A DNA stretch of 64,000 nucleotides, taken from positions 124,001 to 188,000 of the forward strand of contig NZ_JYLH01000014.1 of NCBI RefSeq assembly GCF_001439685.1, in the 5' to 3' direction. The notes below the pieces were generated by a model. That model ran no database searches. It saw only the letters and a list, made by a program, of their open reading frames with translations, and was not told where the DNA came from. A program made the translations under genes and the position numbers. This stretch comes from Pseudomonas libanensis (lineage in GTDB: Bacteria > Pseudomonadota > Gammaproteobacteria > Pseudomonadales > Pseudomonadaceae). Position 1 is the first letter of the stretch. Every line of letters begins with the position of its first letter. Positions 1 through 6,057 of the stretch are shown piece after piece.

Positions 1-270
1 GCAGGTGTTTCCAGCTTCGAGGGCCGCGAAGTGTGCAACGATTTCTCCCTGGGGATCGAGCTGGAGGGCACTGACGAACTGCCATTTACCGATGCCCAGT
101 ACAGGTCGCTTATCGACCTGACACGCCAGCTGCTGGCGGCCTACCCGAAGATTACCCAACAACGTATTTGTGGTCATAGCGACATCGCTCCGGGACGCAA
201 AACCGACCCGGGCCCCGCTTTTGATTGGACGCGCTTTCGTAGCGCCCTGCAGGATGGAGGACACGAATAA
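1..270 (+). CDS. ampD: AmpD, 1,6-anhydro-N-acetylmuramyl-L-alanine amidase (C-terminal part, cut by window start)
   Basis: Cytoplasmic zinc amidase of peptidoglycan recycling that splits the peptide from anhydro-muropeptides; its loss derepresses AmpC beta-lactamase through AmpR. Only the last 89 residues are present and the reading frame is open from base 1. Visible are the family-typical GVSSFEGRE, IGIELEG-like (LGIELEG) and GHSDIAPGRKTDPG segments; the last contains the conserved His and Asp of the Zn/substrate site. The stop codon TAA overlaps the ampE start by one base, so the two genes are translationally coupled as ampDE. Confidence 0.95.
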   Translation, partial: AGVSSFEGREVCNDFSLGIELEGTDELPFTDAQYRSLIDLTRQLLAAYPKITQQRICGHSDIAPGRKTDPGPAFDWTRFRSALQDGGHE

Positions 271-1106
271 TGAGTTTCCTGGTGTTGGTGCTGGCGGTCT
301 GGATCGAGAAGTTCTCGGCCTTGCGCCTGCGGCTGCAGCGCGACGGCGGATGGCTGCGTGAGCTGGCCAGGCTGGAGTCGAGCCCGCGCATGGGCAAGCG
401 CCCCTGGCTGATCCTGCTGATCATGGTGCTGCTGCCCGTGGCGTTGCTGGCGCTGTTGCTGCTGGTACTGGAGCCCGTGGCCTATGGCCTGCTGGCATTG
501 CCGGTGCACTTGTTGGTGGTGATCTACAGCCTGGGCCGTGGTGATCTGTTGGCAGGGCTGGGACCGTTTCGTGACGCCTGGCGGCGCGGTGACCTGCAAG
601 CTGCCGAACACGTGGCCGAGCGCGATCTGAATCTTGGCGCGGACAGTGGCGAGCAATTACTGGAGCGCGTTCAGGGCTACTTGCTGTGGCAGGCGTATCA
701 GAGCTTTTTCGCGGTGATTTTCTGGTATTTCCTGCTGGGCCCAGTGGCCGCCTTGGCCTACCGCCTGTTGGCCCTGGCCAGCGAACATAGCCAGAACCCC
801 TTGGTGACCGAGCGTGCCACGCAATTGCGCCACGCGTTTGACTGGCTGCCGGTACGCCTGCTGGCGGCGAGTTTTGCCTTGGTGGGCAATTTCGTCGGGG
901 TCAGCCGTGTGATGCTCCACGAACTGCTGAGCTGGGACATCAGCGCTGCACAGCTGATGGAAAAAGTCGGGCTGGCCGCTGCCGAAATTCCGCCGCCGGT
1001 GGTGGGTGCCGATGGCATCAACAGTCTGGATCGCCTGTGGGAGCTGCTGCTGCGTGCAGCGGTGCTGTGGTATGCCGGTTTTGCCATCTGGACTGTATTG
1101 CCCTAA
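270..1106 (+). CDS. ampE: AmpE, inner-membrane signalling modulator of the ampDE operon
   Basis: A 278-residue integral membrane protein. Family knowledge: AmpE is encoded with AmpD and influences beta-lactamase induction, and its biochemical activity is poorly defined. Hydrophobic segments lie near residues 1-12, 47-85, 135-165 and at the C-terminus, consistent with about four membrane spans around a cytoplasmic loop. The start ATG overlaps the ampD stop (TAATG), with an AGGATGGAGG ribosome site just upstream. A REP doublet follows the stop, and no rho-independent terminator is evident apart from it. Confidence 0.93.
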   Translation: MSFLVLVLAVWIEKFSALRLRLQRDGGWLRELARLESSPRMGKRPWLILLIMVLLPVALLALLLLVLEPVAYGLLALPVHLLVVIYSLGRGDLLAGLGPFRDAWRRGDLQAAEHVAERDLNLGADSGEQLLERVQGYLLWQAYQSFFAVIFWYFLLGPVAALAYRLLALASEHSQNPLVTERATQLRHAFDWLPVRLLAASFALVGNFVGVSRVMLHELLSWDISAAQLMEKVGLAAAEIPPPVVGADGINSLDRLWELLLRAAVLWYAGFAIWTVLP

Positions 1107-1110
1107 ACAT

Positions 1111-1326
1111 TGTGGGAGGGGGCTTGCCCCCGATGGCGGCTAAACCGGCATCCCTGCCGGTTTACCCCCCAAATCCCTGTCGAATTCCGGCCAGCGTGGT
1201 TTAACGGGGCGCCTCAGATCAAAAGCAAGATCACGAGCGGCTCGCTGCGCATCGTGGTTACCGTCGGCTGCTACACGATTGTTTAGATACCCATGGCTAT
1301 CGGGGGCAAGCCCCCTCCCACATTGG
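1111..1326. repeat. REP doublet (REPIN-like), GTGGGAGGGGGC family
   Basis: Two inverted copies of a GTGGGAGGGGGCTTGCCCCC palindrome (1112-1132 and about 1301-1321 in reverse) flank roughly 165 bases of unremarkable DNA. These elements occupy most of the 352-base gap between ampE and the chemoreceptor gene. The remaining part, 1327-1458, holds the AT-rich promoter region of the chemoreceptor, with a run of AAATAAAA and the GGGGAGG ribosome site. Confidence 0.8.
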
Positions 1327-1458
1327 GGCTCCGGACACGCCGTTAACCTTACGTTACAAAACTCCCTTTCAAATTGAGCTATACAGACAGAGCGCTAAAT
1401 AGTGGCTATCTGCCGTCGCCCTGCGCCTCAATAAAAATAAAAGAAGGGGAGGTCACCT

Positions 1459-3489
1459 GTGAAGAGCTTGCTCTATCCCGCCGTCGCGCTGATGAACCGC
1501 CTGAGCTTCGGCATGAAGTTCAGCCTGATCAGCGTGCTATTCCTGCTGCCGATGCTGGCGACCAACTATTACCTGGTGCGTGATTCCTGGCGCGAATTCC
1601 AGGGCACTCGCATCGAACTCCAGAGCCTTGACCTGCTTGGCAGCAGCCTGGTGTTGCGTCGCGACCTGGAAACCCTCAACAACCAGGTGCAGATCAACGC
1701 CACGCTTGGCCAGTCCGGCAAGGCCGCCGACCTTGAGGCGAGGATCAGCGCCCTGGAGCAGAGTGTGCTGGACCGCTTGCAAGCCTTCAGCGCCGTGGCG
1801 ACCCAGCCCGAGCACGTCACCGTTTTTGAAAGCAAGCGCGACGAGTTGATCGCCGCGTTCAAGGCGCAGCAACAGGAAAGTTCGTTGCTCAACAAAACGG
1901 CGCTGATCGGCAAATTACTTAACCAGGCCCAGATGCTCAGCCAGATTATTGCCAGCCAGGCCGGCTTGAGCCGTGACGCGCAAAGTGATCTACGCCAACT
2001 CTCCGACCTGGTCACCACCGTCACCCCGCAAGTCACCCAGGCCCTCGGGGAGGGGCGTGCGATGGGCGCGTACTCCCTGGGCCAAGGCTTTATCAATTCT
2101 GCTTCCAGCACACGCTTTGACGAACTGCTGCAGCAGTTGGAAAAACTCCAGGGCGAATATGGCTTGAAACTGCAGGACGCGCTGGGCGCCAGCCATGCTG
2201 CACACGCTACCCTTGACACCCTGGCGCAAGCCAGTCAGGCCAGCCTCAAGCAAGGCAGCGAATTGTTCGAAGAACAGGTGGTGATGGCCGAGACCCTCGA
2301 CACATCGTGGCAGGTGTTTTACGACAGCGTCAGCCAACTGATGGTCAAGACATATCAACTGGATGACGCCACCTTGGCGTTCATCGGGCAGCAACTGGAG
2401 CAACGCCTGGCACAAAACCGACTGCACATGGTGCTGCTGGTCGCGGCCCTGGCGGCTGTATTTGCGCTGATTTTCTACTTATATGCAGGCTTCTTCGTTT
2501 CCACCCGTACCACCTTGCGTCGCCTGGGGGCAATGATGGACAAAGTGGCGGCAGGTGACATGACGGTCACCTTCGTTGCCCAAAGCCGCGATGAGCTCGG
2601 GGACTTGGGCCAGGTGTTCAATGGCACCGTGGCCAAGATCCACGACTTGATCGAGCGCGTCGGGCATACGGTCAGCCAGGTCGAGCTGCAGGCCGGACAG
2701 GTCCAGGCGGTTTCGGCACAGAGTAACCAGGCGGTGTCTGGCCAGCGCAGCCAGATCGAACAAGTGGCGACGGCGATGAACCAAATGTCGGCCACTGCCC
2801 AGGAGGTGGCGCGTAGCGCGGCGGCGGCAGTCAACAGCGCCCAGAGCGTCAATGATGAAACCGTCAGTGGGCGAGCGCTGGTGCAATCACAGCAAGGCGG
2901 TATCGCACGCCTGGCTACGGAGCTTGATGAGTCGGTGCGGGTAATCAACCAGTTGGCCGCCGACAGCCAGGACATCAGCAGGGTTTTGGAAGTGATCAAG
3001 AGCATTGCCGAGCAGACCAACTTGTTGGCGCTCAACGCGGCCATCGAAGCCGCCCGGGCCGGTGAACAGGGCCGAGGTTTTGCCGTGGTGGCCGACGAGG
3101 TGCGCACCCTGGCCCGACGCACCCAGCACTCCACCGAAGAAATCGAGCAAATGATCAGCCGCTTGCACAGTGGCGTCGGCGCGGCGGTGAAGGCCATGGG
3201 CAGCAGCCATGAAATGGCGAGTGGCACGGTGGGGCAGTCGGAAAAAGTCCAGCAAGCCCTGGAGAATATCCTCGGCGCCGTAGGGATGATCGTTGACCAG
3301 AACCAGCAGATTGCCGCTGCCGTAGAGCAGCAAACGGCGGTCGCCCAAGACATCGACCAGAATATTGTCGAAATCAATCGCGCTGGGGAGCATGCGGCGC
3401 AAGGCGCCCAACAGACCGAAGCGGCCAGCCGGCAATTGTCGGCGCAGGTCATTGAGTTGAAGCAATTGATCGGTGCGTTTCGAGTGTAG
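1459..3489 (+). CDS. Methyl-accepting chemotaxis protein
   Basis: A 676-residue transmembrane chemoreceptor that feeds CheA/CheW. Membrane spans are at about residues 20-38 and 321-345. The roughly 280-residue periplasmic region between them is rich in predicted helix, compatible with a long all-helical (HBM-like) ligand domain; the ligand is unknown. A HAMP segment follows (about 345-400). The cytoplasmic signalling hairpin includes the hallmark EQTNLLALNAAIEAARAGE near residues 515-535. The start is GTG with AAGGGGAGG six bases upstream. The position after ampE matches what I recall for PA4520 in P. aeruginosa. The gene appears to stand alone. Confidence 0.93.
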   Translation: MKSLLYPAVALMNRLSFGMKFSLISVLFLLPMLATNYYLVRDSWREFQGTRIELQSLDLLGSSLVLRRDLETLNNQVQINATLGQSGKAADLEARISALEQSVLDRLQAFSAVATQPEHVTVFESKRDELIAAFKAQQQESSLLNKTALIGKLLNQAQMLSQIIASQAGLSRDAQSDLRQLSDLVTTVTPQVTQALGEGRAMGAYSLGQGFINSASSTRFDELLQQLEKLQGEYGLKLQDALGASHAAHATLDTLAQASQASLKQGSELFEEQVVMAETLDTSWQVFYDSVSQLMVKTYQLDDATLAFIGQQLEQRLAQNRLHMVLLVAALAAVFALIFYLYAGFFVSTRTTLRRLGAMMDKVAAGDMTVTFVAQSRDELGDLGQVFNGTVAKIHDLIERVGHTVSQVELQAGQVQAVSAQSNQAVSGQRSQIEQVATAMNQMSATAQEVARSAAAAVNSAQSVNDETVSGRALVQSQQGGIARLATELDESVRVINQLAADSQDISRVLEVIKSIAEQTNLLALNAAIEAARAGEQGRGFAVVADEVRTLARRTQHSTEEIEQMISRLHSGVGAAVKAMGSSHEMASGTVGQSEKVQQALENILGAVGMIVDQNQQIAAAVEQQTAVAQDIDQNIVEINRAGEHAAQGAQQTEAASRQLSAQVIELKQLIGAFRV

Positions 3490-3614
3490 GAATTTTCTGT
3501 GGGATTGAGCTTCGGATTGCGTGGCGCATATCCTGATTTGTCGGACTGTGTTTTATCGCAGCGTGGTTAGGTGAGAATTTATTTCATCCGTCACGGTCAC
3601 GAGGAGACACGACG

Positions 3615-4043
3615 ATGGCCGCTGCATTCGGCATCAAGGGGCATTGCGCCCAGTGCGACATGACGTTTGAACTCAAGCCTTGGCAATTGAACGCCATTGC
3701 CGTTGAGATACCTTTTGACTGTACGTATTGCCACTGCGGCTTGCAGCTGTGTTGCCTCAAGCAGTTACGTCAGTTTCGCGCCCTCGACCAGTGGGCGTTG
3801 GTGCGGCCGGGCATGATCATGCTGACGTGCGCGACCTTGGTGGTGGCCCTGGTCGCAGAGTGGTTGGGGCTGCTCAGCATGATTGCGCAGTTCAACCTTT
3901 CACTGGCTACGGTGTTGATTCATTTCCTGGTCGTGCGCTACGCCCGTCATCGACAGAGGATGACCTTGGAGTTGCAGGTCATCAGCCCGCTACCAGTTGA
4001 ACAACTCACACGCATTGCGTGTGCTCGTCTCAGCCAGCAATGA
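3615..4043 (+). CDS. Small zinc-ribbon-like, two-span membrane protein of unknown function
   Basis: A 142-residue protein that I do not recognise. The N-terminus carries C11-x2-C14 and C36-x2-C39 pairs plus extra cysteines at 41, 46 and 47, suggesting a zinc ribbon. Two hydrophobic segments follow at about residues 68-90 and 92-107, then a basic tail. A strong GAGGAG site lies nine bases before the ATG, which supports a real gene. Its last 54 bases overlap the 3' end of tatD on the other strand. It could be a membrane-anchored metal-binding or redox protein, but no function can be assigned. Confidence 0.65.
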   Translation: MAAAFGIKGHCAQCDMTFELKPWQLNAIAVEIPFDCTYCHCGLQLCCLKQLRQFRALDQWALVRPGMIMLTCATLVVALVAEWLGLLSMIAQFNLSLATVLIHFLVVRYARHRQRMTLELQVISPLPVEQLTRIACARLSQQ

Positions 4044-4766
4044 AGGGCTGATTGCCATGCGCTGCGCCAGGGCGACGCAGATGTCCGGCAGGTGCTGCGG
4101 GCTGTTGCGCTGGTTGGGATACATGGCCGGGGCCATATCCGGCGAATCGGTTTCCAGCACAACAGCGTCAAGGGGCAACTGGGCAAGCACCTTGTGCATG
4201 CGCAGGGCCTGGGGCCAGGTGGCGGCGCCGCCCAGGCCAAGTTTGAAACCGAGCTTGATGTACTCGCGGGCCTCCTCGGCGCTGCCGGCGAACGCATGGA
4301 TGATCCCGCCCCGTGGCAGGCGGATGCGCTTGAGGGTGGCAATCACGGCGGCGTGGCTGCGGCGTACATGCAGCAAGGCCGGCAGTTGGAAATCCACCGC
4401 AAGTTTCAGCTGGGCCTCAAACAGGCTTTGCTGCTGCTCGCGGTCCAGTTGCTCAAGAAAGTAATCCAGGCCGATTTCGCCCACCGCGCACAGTTGCCGG
4501 TGGCCGTGCAGGCGCGTCAACCATTCACCCAGCTCCAGCAGGTCGCCGGGGCGATGTTCGTCGAGATACACCGGGTGCATGCCGAAGGCCGCGAACAAGT
4601 CGTCGTCCTCCTGTACCAAATCCCACAGCCGCTGCCAATTTTTCTGGTATACGCCCAACACCACCATGCGCCGTACGCCAAGTTGACGACTATGGGCGAG
4701 GACTTGCGAGCGGTCGTGGTCGAAATCCGCGAAGTCCAGGTGGGTGTGGGTGTCGATCAGCTCCAC
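3990..4766 (-). CDS. TatD-family metal-dependent hydrolase (deoxyribonuclease-like)
   Basis: A 258-residue TIM-barrel metallohydrolase of the TatD family, whose members are Mg-dependent DNases or phosphodiesterases. Visible ligands and motifs are H7-x-H9 (THTHLDF), GEIGLDY at 96-102, H133 in LLHVRR, H157 in IIHAFAG and ETDSPD with D207. The start is GTG, two bases after the cra stop, so it is the second gene of a cra-tatD transcript. Pseudomonads carry several TatD paralogues, hence no symbol is given. The 3' end overlaps the convergent zinc-ribbon gene. Confidence 0.92.
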   Translation of the reverse strand: MELIDTHTHLDFADFDHDRSQVLAHSRQLGVRRMVVLGVYQKNWQRLWDLVQEDDDLFAAFGMHPVYLDEHRPGDLLELGEWLTRLHGHRQLCAVGEIGLDYFLEQLDREQQQSLFEAQLKLAVDFQLPALLHVRRSHAAVIATLKRIRLPRGGIIHAFAGSAEEAREYIKLGFKLGLGGAATWPQALRMHKVLAQLPLDAVVLETDSPDMAPAMYPNQRNSPQHLPDICVALAQRMAISPSLLAETSTRNACELFNW

Positions 4767-4768
4767 GC

Positions 4769-5764
4769 TCAGGCCTCGTGAATACGCTGCTTGAAGGTTC
4801 GGCCAATGGCGTGCACGCCCGGTTGATACTGTTCTTCCTCAATGGCGGCCAGGGCCAGGCGCAGGGCGGTCTCGGCGATCAACTGGTGTTGCTGGGCCAT
4901 GGCGTTGACCGGCAGTGGCAGGAAATCCAGCAGTTGGGTATCGCCGAAGGTGCCCAGGCGCAGGGGGCGCGACCTGAGGGGGAAGTCATGCAGTGCGTCG
5001 AACACGCCTTGCAGCAGTACGTAGGATGTCGTCGCCAGCGCGTCGGGCAAATGGCCCAGGCGTTGCAGCAGTTGTTCCATCAACTGTCGGCCGCAGTCAC
5101 GGCTGAAGGCTTCGCCCTGTTCGATGATCACTTCGCCGGTGAAGCCTTGCAGCGCTTCACGGAAGCCTGCTGTACGCTCCTGGCTGATGCTCAACTCGGG
5201 GCGTGCGCCGATCAGCGCGATTTGCTTGGGAAGCGATTGCAGCAGGCTGCTGGTGAGTTGCTGGCAGGCCTGGCGGTCATCACTGACCACCGAGCAGAAT
5301 TGACTTGGCTCCATGACCCGGTCGATGGCGATCACCGGCAACCCCTTGGCTTGCAGCTCGCGATAGCTGTCATCCGAGGCTGGCAGGCAACTGGCGACGA
5401 ACAACGCATCGCAACGCCGCGCACGGAACAGTTGCAGCAGTTGGCGTTCGCTGGCGGCTTCGTCATCGGAACTGGCAATCAGCAACTGGTAGCCCCGCGC
5501 CCGTGCACCTTGTTCCAGCAGCTTGGCGATGCGTGCGTAACTGGGGTTTTCCAGGTCGGGCAGGATGAACCCCAGAGTGCGCGTGTGCCGGCTGCGCAGC
5601 CCGGCGGCTTGGGGATTGGGCGTAAAGCCATGGGCCTGGACCACGGCGCGCACACGCTCAACGGTTGCATTGCTGATGCGTTGCTGTTCGGCCTTGCCAT
5701 TGATGACATAGCTGGCGGTGGTCACGGACACACCGGCCAGACGTGCGATATCACTGAGTTTCAA
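4769..5764 (-). CDS. cra: Cra/FruR, LacI-family fructose repressor
   Basis: A 331-residue LacI-type regulator: N-terminal helix-turn-helix (KLSDIARLAGVSVTTASYVI) and a periplasmic-binding-like effector domain. In Pseudomonas, Cra responds to fructose 1-phosphate and represses fruBKA. I place the start at TTG (5764), because the protein then begins with the family-typical MKLSDIARLAG and AAGGAAA lies eight bases upstream. An upstream in-frame ATG at 5974 would add 70 unconserved residues. The gene is divergent from fruB; the shared 293-base region carries the Cra operator. It is followed at once by tatD. Confidence 0.93.
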   Translation of the reverse strand: MKLSDIARLAGVSVTTASYVINGKAEQQRISNATVERVRAVVQAHGFTPNPQAAGLRSRHTRTLGFILPDLENPSYARIAKLLEQGARARGYQLLIASSDDEAASERQLLQLFRARRCDALFVASCLPASDDSYRELQAKGLPVIAIDRVMEPSQFCSVVSDDRQACQQLTSSLLQSLPKQIALIGARPELSISQERTAGFREALQGFTGEVIIEQGEAFSRDCGRQLMEQLLQRLGHLPDALATTSYVLLQGVFDALHDFPLRSRPLRLGTFGDTQLLDFLPLPVNAMAQQHQLIAETALRLALAAIEEEQYQPGVHAIGRTFKQRIHEA

Positions 5765-5909
5765 TCCGGGATTTCCTTGTTTTTTAGCGCGTGCCCCGAC
5801 ATTTTGTCCAATCGTAACCGATTCCAGCCTATGACCAATGTCCCAGAGCAAGCGCCGAGCGGCCCTTCTAGCTTGCGCAATTAACGCGTAATCTGCCATA
5901 AATTCTAGA

Positions 5910-5921
5910 TTAAACGTTTCA
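5910..5921. promoter_or_regulatory. Cra (FruR) operator
   Basis: TTAAACGTTTCA lies between cra and fruB. It matches the Cra operator that I recall for the P. putida fruB promoter. Bound here, Cra could repress fruBKA and its own gene, with release by fructose 1-phosphate. Confidence 0.8.
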
Positions 5922-5948
5922 GCAGGCGTATTTTTACGATGTTCGCCA

Positions 5949-5978
5949 CTGAGTGACCACTGCCAATTGACCACTCAG
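5949..5978. promoter_or_regulatory. Inverted/direct repeat in the cra-fruB intergenic region
   Basis: CTGAGTG (5949-5955) and CACTCAG (5972-5978) form a 7-bp inverted repeat, and inside it TGACCACT occurs twice (5954-5961 and 5968-5975) as a 14-base-spaced direct repeat. The element is about 80 bases upstream of fruB, where a second regulator or the polymerase could bind. The function is unassigned. Confidence 0.4.
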
Positions 5979-6024
5979 TCAGTTATTTTTGAACGTCTCG
6001 CGCTGATTAATTCAAAACAATACC

Positions 6025-6043
6025 TAGTGCGCACATCGCACTA
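6025..6043 (+). promoter_or_regulatory. fruB 5' leader stem-loop next to the ribosome site
   Basis: TAGTGCG (6025-6031) pairs perfectly with CGCACTA (6037-6043) across a five-base loop and ends three bases before the AGGAG (6047-6051) of fruB. Just upstream is AACAATAC (6016-6023), one base off the A-rich Hfq/Crc target pattern AANAANAA. The arrangement suggests translational control of the operon, which is inference only. Confidence 0.35.
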
Positions 6044-6057
6044 ACTAGGAGAACGGC

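Noticed and set aside
1374..1458. Sigma-28 (FliA) promoter for the chemoreceptor
   Set aside because: TAAA and GCCGTCGC occur, but the spacer is 12 rather than about 15 bases and the -10 is poor.
5765..5974. N-terminal extension of Cra to the ATG at 5974
   Set aside because: It would place 70 non-conserved residues before the helix-turn-helix and swallow the Cra operator; the TTG at 5764 has a good ribosome site.
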